A stretch of DNA of 64,000 bases. It comes from JACZWZ01 sp036478235. Lineage in GTDB: Bacteria; Actinomycetota; Acidimicrobiia; Spongiisociales; UBA11373. Location of the stretch: assembly GCA_036478235.1 (NCBI GenBank), contig JAZGDZ010000097.1:1-64000 (forward strand). The letters run 5' to 3'. The notes below the pieces were generated by a model. That model was not told where the DNA came from, did no database searches, and saw nothing but the letters and a program-made list of their open reading frames with translations. Of the stretch, positions 24,742-35,125 are shown piece after piece. Numbering within the stretch: position 1 is the first letter of the stretch; every line of letters starts with the position of its first letter. Position numbers and translations under genes: made by a program.

Positions 24742-25572
24742 CTAATCCCCGAGATAGCGGAGCCGGTCCACGACCGCTCCTGCGGCGTCGAGCAGCAGGA
24801 CCGTGTCCCCCGAGTTGGTCCACACGGTGCCGTCGGCGCACCAGTACAGCTCGGGTGGCGCATCCTCGCCGCAGCCCGATCGCACCGTCACGATCTCGCC
24901 GGTGCCGAGGACGAATCCCTCGGGGAAGGTGAAGCGGTGGGTCGAGGACTCGTCGCGCAGCATCCATCCGGTGAGGTCGATTGCAGCCCCCTCGTTGGCT
25001 ATCGCCACGAACTCGCCGTTGGGGTTGCGGTCGTCCCTGCCCGGCGCGTCGGGCTCTATGGCCCATATCCTGACCCCGGAGCCTTCGCCGGTGGATCCGC
25101 AGACGGTGGGGCTCCACAGCCCGCGTTCCAGCGCCACCGCTTCCTCCTCGGCGGCCAGGAAGTCCGGCAGCTGGTCGTGGTTCGTGGCGACGGTCAAAGC
25201 GTGACCTTCGATGATCAGCTGCCGGTTGACGTTGCTGGGGCCGGCGTAGACGTACGCCAGCAGCCGATCGAACTGATCCCTCTCTTCTCCGACGATCGTG
25301 AGTGTCTGGCCGGCGACCGCGGTCTCCAGGGCGCGGCGCGCTTCGTCGGCCCAGCACTCGCCGCGCTCGGGGGCGTTGATCCCGAGCAGACGAACCTCCA
25401 CCTCACCGCCGCCGGCCGCGACCCGCAGGGAGTCGCCGTCGAGGACGACCGGCGCGGTGGCCGGTGTGCCGCTCGGTGTCGTTTCCGCGGTCGTCGTCGT
25501 CGTGATGGCGGTGCCCCCGGTCGGAGTGCAGCCCGCCAGCACGAGGGTGAGGATTGCGATTGGTCGCCGCAC
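24742..25572 (-). CDS. Secreted lipoprotein: thermonuclease plus lamin-tail domain
   Basis: This 276-residue protein begins with a lipoprotein signal (LTLVLAGC; Cys15) and a Thr-rich linker. Residues of about 40-150 form a staphylococcal-nuclease domain: DGDSLRV, RLLGINAPERGE with the catalytic Arg and Glu, and FDRLLAYVY with the second Arg. The last 110 residues match a lamin-tail domain (NEGAAIDLTGWMLRDESS, FPEGFVLGTGEIVTV). It is predicted to act outside the membrane on nucleic acid. The stop lies directly against module D. Confidence 0.85.
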   Translation of the reverse strand: MRRPIAILTLVLAGCTPTGGTAITTTTTAETTPSGTPATAPVVLDGDSLRVAAGGGEVEVRLLGINAPERGECWADEARRALETAVAGQTLTIVGEERDQFDRLLAYVYAGPSNVNRQLIIEGHALTVATNHDQLPDFLAAEEEAVALERGLWSPTVCGSTGEGSGVRIWAIEPDAPGRDDRNPNGEFVAIANEGAAIDLTGWMLRDESSTHRFTFPEGFVLGTGEIVTVRSGCGEDAPPELYWCADGTVWTNSGDTVLLLDAAGAVVDRLRYLGD

Positions 25573-25839
25573 TACGGCGACGCTACCGCAGGAAGAACCG
25601 TTTCCAGGTCGATCCGGAGCGACGGTGGCTCGATGGGGGAGAGGAGACCCCGCCCGCCGCCAAGGACCGCACGGCGGCGGCGCCTCCCGCGGGGAATCGG
25701 AGCGACGTCATGGGCGGAGCCTCCTTCCGGCCTCGGCTGTCCACCAGCGTCGGGCAGGGCTGTCAACCGGAATGGACCCGGTCGGTTAAAGGTCTGTGAG
25801 ACTGGGACCGAATCGAGATGGGGACGGAAGGCGCGGAAC
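25573..25839. other. Divergent intergenic region
   Basis: It holds the promoters of the nuclease (minus) and hydrolase (plus) genes. GGTTAAAGGTCT near 25784 could be part of a -10 region. Apart from short GC-rich repeats (GCCGCC, GGCGGCGGCG), nothing specific is visible. Confidence 0.3.
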
Positions 25840-26643
25840 ATGCCCTTTGCCAAGGTCAACGGGAACATGCTCTTCTACCGCGAGGTCGGTGATGGCCCGC
25901 TGGCGCTGTTCGTCCACGGCTTTCCGCTCGATCACAGCCTGTGGCTCGATCAGCTCAAGGGTCTTGCCCATGTGCGACGGTGCGTGGCGGTGGATCTGCG
26001 CGGCTTCGGCAAGTCCGACCCCACGGTGGATCCGGTTCTGAGCATGGAGATGCTGGCCGACGACCTCGCCGGCACCATCGATGCCCTCGGCGCCCAACAG
26101 GCCGACGTCGTGTCGCTGTCGATGGGGGGATACGTGGCTCTGGCGCTCTATGAACTCCGGCCCGCCCTGGTGCGAAGCCTGACACTCATCGACACTCGGG
26201 CTGCAGCAGACACGCGGGAGGCCAGAGCCGGCCGGGACGCCCTGGCCGATCGCCTACTCGACAAGGGCCGTTCGGCGGTGGCGTCCGAACTGATTCCGGC
26301 GCTTCTCGGCAGGACGCCATCGCACAGGTCTCAGGCGCGTCTGCGGTCGATGATCGAAGGGACGAGGTACGAGACCTTCGTCGCCGCCTTGGCCGGGATG
26401 AAGGATCGTCAGGATCGGACGTCCCTACTCCCCATGATCGAGGTGCCGACCCTTGTCGTCGGCGGCGAGGAAGACGCCCTGATCCCGGAGGCGGATGTCC
26501 GAGCCCTGGCCGAGGCGATTCCGGGGGCCCGCCTGGCCATCGTCGCCGGTGCCGGGCACCTTCCTCCGATCGAGCAGCCCGATCTCCTCAATCAGGCGCT
26601 CATCGAGCTCTTCGAAGGACGCAAGGTGGTGTGGTGGAGGTAG
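25840..26643 (+). CDS. Alpha/beta-fold hydrolase
   Basis: This 267-residue cytoplasmic hydrolase has HGFPLDHSLW (oxyanion region), DLRGFGKSD, the nucleophile elbow VSLSMGGY (Ser near residue 96), the acid in GGEEDALIP and the His in GAGHLPPIE. The set is complete. It resembles esterases and 3-oxoadipate enol-lactonase-like enzymes, with unknown substrate. ATG 25840 follows GGAAGG. The frame is open far upstream, but that part lies over the nuclease gene. Confidence 0.8.
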   Translation: MPFAKVNGNMLFYREVGDGPLALFVHGFPLDHSLWLDQLKGLAHVRRCVAVDLRGFGKSDPTVDPVLSMEMLADDLAGTIDALGAQQADVVSLSMGGYVALALYELRPALVRSLTLIDTRAAADTREARAGRDALADRLLDKGRSAVASELIPALLGRTPSHRSQARLRSMIEGTRYETFVAALAGMKDRQDRTSLLPMIEVPTLVVGGEEDALIPEADVRALAEAIPGARLAIVAGAGHLPPIEQPDLLNQALIELFEGRKVVWWR

Positions 26644-26879
26644 TTGGCCGTTAGCCCTTGGCCCTTGGCAAGACGGAGGCGCAGCGCCTCGCTTCACTCG
26701 ACGGGCAATTGCCGTTGCGAGTCGCCGATCCGCGTTTCCCGTCGCCCGTCTCCCGTTTCCCGAATCGTCTCGTTCCCGCGCGTCGGGGACGATCCCAGGT
26801 CGGAACGATTGGTTCCGGGATGCGGGGAACTGGAAACGGGAAACGGATAGTCGCTCGTCGCCGATGGCCGATGGCTCTC
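26644..26879. other. Gene-free spacer with short repeats
   Basis: No gene. It contains CCGTTTCCCG near 26753 and the inverted CGGGAAACGG near 26837, repeated near-words (CCCTTGGCCCTTGGC; GCCGATGGCCGATGGC), and a GGCCAAGGGCCA-like word also seen at 52924. Its function is unclear. Confidence 0.4.
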
Positions 26880-28247
<1,368 letters not shown>

Positions 28248-28255
28248 GGCGCCGC

Positions 28256-28261
28256 AACCTA
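28256..28261 (-). promoter_or_regulatory. -10 box of UMF1 gene, touching a repeat end
   Basis: TAGGTT on the minus strand, eight bases before GTG 28247. Its outer base is the first base of the repeat element at 28261, so anything further upstream in the promoter would come from the element. Confidence 0.45.
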
Positions 28262-28593
28262 GCGCCCCGACCAGCAACGTTTGCCGCGTTCAGGACGTCC
28301 AGTGACGCCTCTGGCTGTGTCCTCGTGTCTGATGGCTCTTCGGCTGACGCCTCATCGCGGTGCGACCTGGGTCCCTTCCCAGGTCGCCGAGTCCGCGCCT
28401 ACGGCGCGCCCTCCTTCTCGACGCACGGCCCAGTGCGCCTTCGTCCGATTGAGCTCTGGCGTTCGGGTCCTACTCGGCCCCGAAGCACCTCCGCACGGCG
28501 GCCCCGCCCTGCGGGCGGGCAGCGCTCCACGTCCTTGCCAGCGGCGCCCCTGCCTCGCCCTCAACATCGCCAACGTCACCGGACAGGGCACTA
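28261..28593. repeat. Large MITE-like element
   Basis: The left end AGCGCCCCGACCAGCAACGT matches the left end at 14389 with a few changes. The right end CAACGTCACCGGACAGGGCA is the same as at 14564. Inside are module B (GATGGCTCTTCGG), a hairpin GCGACCTGGG...CCCAGGTCGC, a variant of module D and a variant of module C. It has no coding potential. Confidence 0.65.
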
Positions 28594-28655
28594 GCGCGAG
28601 GCGTTCGAGGTCGGCACGACGCGGGGTGTGCCCGGAGAGCGTCACACCCCCTGGC

Positions 28656-28661
28656 TACCCT
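28656..28661 (+). promoter_or_regulatory. -10 box of nurA
   Basis: TACCCT, seven bases before ATG 28669. Confidence 0.5.
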
Positions 28662-28668
28662 GCCGCCC

Positions 28669-29607
28669 ATGGCGCGCCTCTTCGTCGAAGGCTGGACTCC
28701 GGAGTACGGCGCCTCCGTGGAACCCGACGAAGATCTGCGCCCCGCAGAGGGCTCGGTCGACGTCGAGGTGGAAGATCGCCCCTGGGAGCCGGTGGCCGGG
28801 ATCGACGACGGGATCCCCAAGATCGCGTTCGTGGACGGCGTCAGGCGGATCGACGCCCGTCTCGTCCTCGACGAGCCCGACGGCCCGGTTCCCGGCATCT
28901 GCGGCACCTACGCGGTGGGGGCCGTGCTTTGGGACCGCCTAACGCCGCGATCCGAGGTCATCGAGGCCAGGGTCGAGCGCCTGGCCCTCCTTACCGGAGG
29001 TCGCACACCGCGGCTGCCGCCGCTCGGCTTGGGGCTCGGCTTCGCCGGGGCGGCGGTCCCCGACGACGATCCGGCCTCCCTGGTTCGCGGCTTCCACGCT
29101 GCGATGCGGCGGGCCGAGGCGCGGCTCGCCGAGGAGCTTGCGCTCGGCGGCTTCTTCGTTGTCGCCGACGGACCGCTCTATGAGTACACCGACACCGACA
29201 AGATGGGCTACGTGAAGAGCCACCGCAGGGCCTATCTCCCGCCGGAGAAGGCAGCCATCCTCGGCGGCCTCGGTGCAGGGGAGAGAACCCCGTTGTTCAC
29301 GATCGGTGAGGGGCGGTATCGCCGCTACTCCTGGTACGTGCGCCTGGCGGACCGAAACGGTGGTCACTCGTGGTCGGGACTGGCACGCTGTGAGGCGTCG
29401 ACGGGGCTGGGAGCAGATGCCGTCGTCGCGCTGGCGGACCGAAGTGCCGCGGTGCTCCCGGGCGTGGCCTCCGAGAGCCACATCGACCCGCGTGCTCCGC
29501 AGAACCTGGTTCCAATCGCGGCTCTGGAGAAGGACCTGCGCCATCGCATGGGAGACGCTGGACTGGTGCTTCGAGCCCTTCGCACCGCGCTGGCAGCGGC
29601 GGCATGA
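28669..29607 (+). CDS. nurA: NurA-domain 5'-3' nuclease
   Basis: This 312-residue protein has the NurA domain. The metal-binding Asp is in KIAFVDGVRRIDAR, the second acidic strand is VVADGPLYEY, and the C-terminal part has a His/Asp-rich stretch (ESHIDPRAPQNLVPIAALEK). NurA works with the HerA hexameric translocase to resect DNA ends. The herA gene follows with an ATGA overlap, which supports the assignment. Sequence similarity in NurA is low in general, so context matters. Confidence 0.75.
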   Translation: MARLFVEGWTPEYGASVEPDEDLRPAEGSVDVEVEDRPWEPVAGIDDGIPKIAFVDGVRRIDARLVLDEPDGPVPGICGTYAVGAVLWDRLTPRSEVIEARVERLALLTGGRTPRLPPLGLGLGFAGAAVPDDDPASLVRGFHAAMRRAEARLAEELALGGFFVVADGPLYEYTDTDKMGYVKSHRRAYLPPEKAAILGGLGAGERTPLFTIGEGRYRRYSWYVRLADRNGGHSWSGLARCEASTGLGADAVVALADRSAAVLPGVASESHIDPRAPQNLVPIAALEKDLRHRMGDAGLVLRALRTALAAAA

Positions 29608-31316
29608 CCGACGCCGTCGGCCGGGTGCTCGGCAGCCAGCACACCTCGACCCGGGAGTTTCGAGTTGCGATCAGCGAGGACCGATACCTGCAGCTGGACG
29701 ATCTCGTCGTGGTGGCCACGGATGTTCCCGGTCGTGGTCTCGTCAACACATATGGGGTGGTCACCGAGGTAGAGGCCGTCTACGAAGGCGCCTCCTTCGA
29801 GTCGGACACCTTCCGGATTGCCGAGGAGGGCTCGATGCCGGGTGCCGCGGTCCGTTCCGCCCAGGTGTCGGTCACCCGGGTCGATCCCGAGCTGTGGATC
29901 GCCCCCGACCCGGGCGGTCTGGTCGAGCGCGCCACTGGCAAGGCCCGCGACCGGGCGCTCTACATCGATGAGATGGGTCGGCCGCTCCCGGTGGGGCTGG
30001 CGCGCGACGGGCTGCCGGTATACGTCGATCTCGACTTCTTCGACGGACGCAAAGGTGGCCACATGTCGATCTCCGGCATCTCGGGCGTTGCCACGAAGAC
30101 CTCCTTTGCCCTGTTCTTCCTGCGGATGCTGACCGGCCGGAGCGACATCGTGGGCGATGCCGGGCGGAACCTCAGGGTGCTCGTGTTCAACGTCAAGGGC
30201 GAGGATCTGCTGTGGCTCGACAAGCCCAACCGGGACTTCTCGCCGGAGGACGCCGAGCGGTGGCGCGCCCTCGGAGTCGACCCAGATCCGTTTCCGTCGG
30301 TTTCGTTGTGGGCGCCTCCCCGGCCACGGTCGGGCGACGTGGCCGTTCCCGACACCGCCGGCCGCCAGGATGTCTCGGTGTTCGCCTGGACTCCGCGCGA
30401 GTTCATCGACGAGGCGTTGCTCCGGTTCCTTTTCACCGATGCCTCCGACAGCCGCAATCAGATTTCGTTCGTGGCGGAGCGTGTCGAGGCCCAGCTGCGC
30501 CGGTACGCCGTCGATGTGGCCGGTGTCCCCGGTGCGGTGGTGTTGCGGGACTCGGCGGAAGGACACGGGCCCGGATCTCTCGTCACTCCGAACCGGGGGG
30601 AGAGGGTCATCGAGACGCTGGCCGACCTGGCGGAGGCGTTAGAGGAGTTCCTCGACCCCATCGACGGCGAACCCGACCAGCGTTGGACGGGGCGTGTTCA
30701 GCCCGGAACGGTGTCCGCATTCATACGCAGGCTCTCCGCCGCGGTCCTGCGTCTCGGCCATCTCATCAGGGCGGGTGACAGCCGTCGCATCGATCGGTCC
30801 GCCTCGCAGGTGACGGTGGTCGGGATCCAGTCGCTGCACGACCTCGGCCAGCGGTTCGTCGTCGGCGCCTTGCTTCGCGAAGCCTTTGCCGAGAAAGAGG
30901 GAAGTGGTCAGCGATTCCCGCTGTCCGTGGTGGTCCTCGATGAGCTGAACAAGTACGCCCCGCGTGAGGGACAGAGCCCGATAAAGGACATGCTCGTCGA
31001 CATCGCCCAGCGGGGACGGTCGCTCGGCGTGCTCCTCGTCGGGGCCCAGCAGACGGCGTCGCGGGTGGCGCCCGAGGTGCTCGAGAACGCGGCCATCCGG
31101 GTGACCGGCCGCCTCGATGCCGCTGAGGCGGAGCGGTCCGAGTACGGGTGGATGCTCCCCTCGACCAGGGCCCGAGCCCGGCTGCTGAAGCCGGGCACGA
31201 TGGTCGTGTTCCAGCCGGCGATTCCGGTTCCACTGGTGGTCGACTTCCCGTTTCCTCCCTGGGCGACGCGCAAGGAAGAGGTGGCGGAGGGGAACGATCC
31301 TTTCGAAGGCCTGTGA
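29604..31316 (+). CDS. herA: HerA-type DNA translocase ATPase
   Basis: This 570-residue protein has an N-terminal beta-barrel HAS domain (about 1-120) and a FtsK/HerA ATPase. The P-loop reads SGISGVATKTSFA, a variant without the canonical GKT but with Lys-Thr in place. Walker B is SVVVLDELNKYAPREG. An arginine-finger region follows (VLLVGAQQTASRV, NAAIRVTGRLD). It is predicted to form a hexameric ring on duplex DNA and feed ends to NurA. It lies directly upstream of sbcD and sbcC. Confidence 0.8.
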   Translation: MTDAVGRVLGSQHTSTREFRVAISEDRYLQLDDLVVVATDVPGRGLVNTYGVVTEVEAVYEGASFESDTFRIAEEGSMPGAAVRSAQVSVTRVDPELWIAPDPGGLVERATGKARDRALYIDEMGRPLPVGLARDGLPVYVDLDFFDGRKGGHMSISGISGVATKTSFALFFLRMLTGRSDIVGDAGRNLRVLVFNVKGEDLLWLDKPNRDFSPEDAERWRALGVDPDPFPSVSLWAPPRPRSGDVAVPDTAGRQDVSVFAWTPREFIDEALLRFLFTDASDSRNQISFVAERVEAQLRRYAVDVAGVPGAVVLRDSAEGHGPGSLVTPNRGERVIETLADLAEALEEFLDPIDGEPDQRWTGRVQPGTVSAFIRRLSAAVLRLGHLIRAGDSRRIDRSASQVTVVGIQSLHDLGQRFVVGALLREAFAEKEGSGQRFPLSVVVLDELNKYAPREGQSPIKDMLVDIAQRGRSLGVLLVGAQQTASRVAPEVLENAAIRVTGRLDAAEAERSEYGWMLPSTRARARLLKPGTMVVFQPAIPVPLVVDFPFPPWATRKEEVAEGNDPFEGL

Positions 31317-31458
31317 CCGACGATGTGGCTGCGATGAGTCTCCAGTCCCCAACGAGGATCACTCCCCCCTTGAGGGGGAGTCAATCGAGCGTAGCTCGAT
31401 TGGTGGGGGGTCGCGAGCGAAGCGAATCCGCCGACTCCCGACTCCTGACTGAACACTG
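31317..31458. repeat. Palindromic spacer between herA and sbcD
   Basis: It contains ACTCCCCCCTTGAGGGGGAG T and AATCGAGC-GTA-GCTCGATT, both perfect hairpins. CGCGAGCGAAGCG and a run of near-repeated words (GACTCCCGACTCCTGACTG) follow. It may attenuate or terminate transcription inside the cluster. Confidence 0.5.
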
Positions 31459-32625
31459 ATGCGCATCCTTCACACTTCCGATTGGCACATCGGCAAGAGG
31501 CTCGAACGGCACGACCGGATGGCCGAGCACGCAGCGGCGATCGACGAGGTCGTGGCCGTTGCCGATGCCGAGGATGTCGACCTCGTCGTGCATTCCGGTG
31601 ATTTGTTCGACCGACCGACACCCCCGGTCGAGGCGCTCCGGCTGGCGCTCGACGGTCTGGTTCGGCTCGCCCGAAAGGGTGGCCGTTCGGTGGTGGTAGT
31701 CGCCGGTAATCACGACTCGCCCGAGCTGTTCGAGACGCTGTCGCCCTTCCTGGTCCCCTTCGGGGTGCACCTCGTCGGCCGGATCAAAGCGCCGGACGAC
31801 GGTGGGATCATCTCGATCGAGACCGGTTCGGGTCGGGCCCAGGTTGCCTGCTTTCCCTTCCTGCGGGCCGCCCAAACTGTGGACTTCATGGCCAAGGTCG
31901 ATTCCTGGTACGGCGCCTACGCCGATCGGGTGCGCCGCCTCACGGAGCAGTACGCCGAGGCCCTCGCCGACCACGCCGGCGAAGGGGATGTGACGCTTCT
32001 CGTCGCCCACTTCATGGTCGGCGGGGTCAAGGTCAGGACGGGAGTTCCCCGCGGCGAGCGCGAGCTTCATCTCGGCGAGGCCTATGCAGCCACGGAGCAG
32101 GCGGTCCCCACGACGGTCGACTACGTGGCCATGGGGCACATCCACGCCCCTCAGTCCGTTCCGGGAGCCCCGGTTCCGGCCGAGTATGCCGGGTCGTTGC
32201 TGCAGCTCGACTTCGGGGAGGCCGGGGAGGAGAAGCGGGTGGTGGTGGTCGATGCCAAGCCCGGTATCCATGCCGGGACGCTCTCGGTGCCCGTGACGGC
32301 GGGACGGCGTCTCGTGCAGGCTTCGGGAGCCTGGTCCGAGATCGCCGCCCGGAACGATCTCGACGATGCCTTCCTCGACCTCACCGTGGCGACGGACGGT
32401 CCCGAGCCGGGGCTCATGGACCGGGCTCGGGAGCGCTTCCCCTACGTGGTGAAGGTTCGGGCCGAGTACGAGAGGGTCGAGGTGATTCAGCGCGGCGAGG
32501 TGGGGCGTCCGCTCGACGAGCTGTACGCCGAGTACCACGCCGAGGCTCATGCCGCTTCACCTCCGGACGACCTGATGGGACTGTTCCGGGAGATTGCCGA
32601 CGAGGTGGATCGTGCGGCCACGTGA
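31459..32625 (+). CDS. sbcD: Exonuclease SbcD (Mre11 type)
   Basis: This 388-residue calcineurin-like phosphoesterase has the five metal-binding motifs: TSDWHIG, HSGDLFD, VVAGNHDSPE, LVAHFMVGG and GHIHAP. It is the nuclease of the SbcCD complex and opens DNA hairpins and blocked ends. The C-terminal part (RFPYVVKVRAEYER) is the capping region that contacts SbcC. It overlaps sbcC by 14 bases. Confidence 0.92.
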   Translation: MRILHTSDWHIGKRLERHDRMAEHAAAIDEVVAVADAEDVDLVVHSGDLFDRPTPPVEALRLALDGLVRLARKGGRSVVVVAGNHDSPELFETLSPFLVPFGVHLVGRIKAPDDGGIISIETGSGRAQVACFPFLRAAQTVDFMAKVDSWYGAYADRVRRLTEQYAEALADHAGEGDVTLLVAHFMVGGVKVRTGVPRGERELHLGEAYAATEQAVPTTVDYVAMGHIHAPQSVPGAPVPAEYAGSLLQLDFGEAGEEKRVVVVDAKPGIHAGTLSVPVTAGRRLVQASGAWSEIAARNDLDDAFLDLTVATDGPEPGLMDRARERFPYVVKVRAEYERVEVIQRGEVGRPLDELYAEYHAEAHAASPPDDLMGLFREIADEVDRAAT

Positions 32626-35125
32626 GCTGACGCTGCGCGGATTCCGTTCCTATGCCGACGAAACGAGCTTTGGGTGGGACGATCGGAGCCTGGTCGGCGT
32701 GGTCGGTCCGATCGGCAGCGGCAAGACATCGATCCTCGATGCAATCTCTTTCGCCCTCTACGGCAAGACGCCGCGGGTGGAGCGCGACACCAAGTCGCTC
32801 ATCAACCAGCGGCGCGATGCCATGCACGTCTCTCTCACCTTCGATGTGGACGGAGAGACCTGGAAGGCGGTGCGGACCCTGCGCCGCGGCGGCGCCTCGG
32901 CCCATGCGCTGTACCGGTTGGAGGACGGGGCTGAGATGGAGGTCACTGATCGGGCCCGCGAGATGGGCGAGCGGATCGAGAGCTTGCTCGGCCTCGACTT
33001 CGATGCCTTCCGACGATCGGTGCTCCTGGCACAGAACCAGTTCGCCGGCTTCCTCGAGGCGACCGCCACCGAGCGCAACCAGGTGCTCAAGGGCGTCTTC
33101 GGCTTCGAACTGCTCGATGCGATGCGGACGATCGCCAAGGAGCGCCTCGATGGCCTCACTGGCCAGCTGGCCGTCCTCTCCGACCGGCGGCAGACGGCCG
33201 GAGTCGATCGAGCCGAGCTGGACAAACGACACACCGATCTGGAAGCTGCCGAGGCTCGTTCCGCCGCCCTCGAGGAACTGAGGGCGCCGTTCGAAGAGAT
33301 GAAAGAGATGATCGGTGAATCCGAGGCGAAGGCTGCGGACGCCGAGAAGCGGGCGTCACGCCTCGGGGACATGGCCGGTCGCATCCCCGATCGCGACGAC
33401 ACCGATGAACTGTTCGCCCGAGCGGAGAAATCTGGTGGCGACGTTGCCGCGACTGAGAAAGAGCTCGCCGCGGCCGAGCAGAGGCGGATCAGCGCTGGCG
33501 AGGCTCTAGAGGAAAGGCTCGCAGCGATAGGCGGGCGGGCCGGTCTCAGCGAGGCGGGCGACCTCGTTGGTGCCTGGAGATCGGCTCGCGAGCAGGCGGG
33601 CCGGTCGGCCGGCGGAGAGGAGGTGGCGCGGAAGGCGGCAGAAGCTGCGGTGAGTGCCACCTCCGAGGCTGCCCGGGCACAAGCGGAGTCGCTCGCAGCG
33701 GCCGAGGCCGCTGCGGTTTCCGAGTCAGAATCTCGCACCACTGTCGACCAGGCCCGAGATTCTTTGCGCCGGATCTTGCAGGACCATCGTGCTCACGCAG
33801 TGCGGGCCGACCTGGTGGTGGGAGAGCCTTGCCCGGTGTGTTCTCGACCGGTGAAGGAGATCCCGGAAACCGAGGCGCCGGCCGCGGTCGAGACCGCCGA
33901 GCGGGCGGTTGCCGAGGGGGTGCAAGAGGCGGAGCGTCTCGGTGAGGCGTCGCTGACGGCCACGACGGAGGCGGCCCAGTCCGGGACCGCAGCCGCGGCC
34001 GCCGAGGAGGCTCGCATCAAAGCGGCGGAAGCAGCGACCGGCGCCGGGGAGGCTGCCGAGAGGGACCGCACCGCACTCGACGAAGTGTCGGCTGCGGTGG
34101 CGGCGCTGCTGGGCGAAGGGGATCCGGAGCAGCGGCTCGCCGAGTTGCGAACAGCAGTGGAGGCGGCAGAGTTGACTCTGTCCGAGACGACTTCGACAGA
34201 GCAGGAGGCGCGGGCCGCGCTGGAGGAGGCTCGGGCGGTTGCCACCGCTGCGGTTGCAGCGCTCGCTTTGCTGCGGACGGAACTGGCAACGCTCACCGGT
34301 GCTCTCGACGTCTCAGCGGAGGTGGGGGAGTCCCCGGAGTCGCTGCGCTCGGCGCTGGTCGCGGTGCGTGAGGCGTGGAACGGCCAGATGCGGGCGGCGG
34401 AAGAGGACCTGGAGCGTGCCACCGAGAAGGCCGAGGCCGCCGGGGTAGCACGACGCGATCTGCTCGAGGGGGCGGGCCTGGCCGAGAGTGACGACATCGT
34501 CGACGTGATATCGGCCGCCCGAGCCGAGGTGACGGGGCTCGCCGGCATGGTCGAGGTGCTCGAGAAGCGGCTTGCCGATCTGGAACGGCTCGACACCGAC
34601 GAGGCAGAGCTGATCGGCGCCAGCGAGACGCTGACGCGTCTGCACTCCGATCTGGCACCGTCGCGGTTTCTCGAATTCGTGCTCGACGAGCGGAGGCGCG
34701 CCCTCGGCGAGCTGGCATCCGAGCACCTGGAGGTGCTCACCGCCGGCCGGTACCGGTTCGACGATTCCGGCGACTTGCTCGTGGTCGATCTCAACGCGGC
34801 CGACGCCGTTCGCTCTCCGACATCGCTCAGCGGGGGCGAGACGTTTCTGGCCTCGCTCGCCCTGGCACTGGCTCTCGCCGAGATCGTCGCCCGGGAGGGT
34901 GGCAGGCTCGATGCCTTCTTCCTGGACGAGGGCTTCGGCAGCCTCGATCCCGAGCACATCGATCTGGCGATGGACGGAATCGAGCGCCTCGTCACGACCG
35001 GCCGGGAGCGTCTGGTGGTCGTCGTCAGCCACGTTCCGGCGCTGCGGGATCGGATCGAGGATCTGGTACAGCTCGATCGCGACCCGGTCACCGGCGACAC
35101 CCGGGTCGTTTCGGGAGCATCGTGA
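32612..35125 (+). CDS. sbcC: ATPase SbcC (Rad50 type)
   Basis: This 837-residue SMC-like ATPase has Walker A GPIGSGKTS near residue 36 and a long Ala/Glu-rich coiled coil. The zinc hook EPCPVCSRPV lies near residue 408. The signature SLSGGETFLASLALALALAE and Walker B AFFLDEGFGSLDPE lie near the end. It partners SbcD. GTG 32612 inside the sbcD end is chosen because it places the usual N-terminal strand (RPRELTLRGFRSY) first. The coiled coil is shorter than in long-armed SbcC proteins. Confidence 0.92.
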   Translation: MRPRELTLRGFRSYADETSFGWDDRSLVGVVGPIGSGKTSILDAISFALYGKTPRVERDTKSLINQRRDAMHVSLTFDVDGETWKAVRTLRRGGASAHALYRLEDGAEMEVTDRAREMGERIESLLGLDFDAFRRSVLLAQNQFAGFLEATATERNQVLKGVFGFELLDAMRTIAKERLDGLTGQLAVLSDRRQTAGVDRAELDKRHTDLEAAEARSAALEELRAPFEEMKEMIGESEAKAADAEKRASRLGDMAGRIPDRDDTDELFARAEKSGGDVAATEKELAAAEQRRISAGEALEERLAAIGGRAGLSEAGDLVGAWRSAREQAGRSAGGEEVARKAAEAAVSATSEAARAQAESLAAAEAAAVSESESRTTVDQARDSLRRILQDHRAHAVRADLVVGEPCPVCSRPVKEIPETEAPAAVETAERAVAEGVQEAERLGEASLTATTEAAQSGTAAAAAEEARIKAAEAATGAGEAAERDRTALDEVSAAVAALLGEGDPEQRLAELRTAVEAAELTLSETTSTEQEARAALEEARAVATAAVAALALLRTELATLTGALDVSAEVGESPESLRSALVAVREAWNGQMRAAEEDLERATEKAEAAGVARRDLLEGAGLAESDDIVDVISAARAEVTGLAGMVEVLEKRLADLERLDTDEAELIGASETLTRLHSDLAPSRFLEFVLDERRRALGELASEHLEVLTAGRYRFDDSGDLLVVDLNAADAVRSPTSLSGGETFLASLALALALAEIVAREGGRLDAFFLDEGFGSLDPEHIDLAMDGIERLVTTGRERLVVVVSHVPALRDRIEDLVQLDRDPVTGDTRVVSGAS

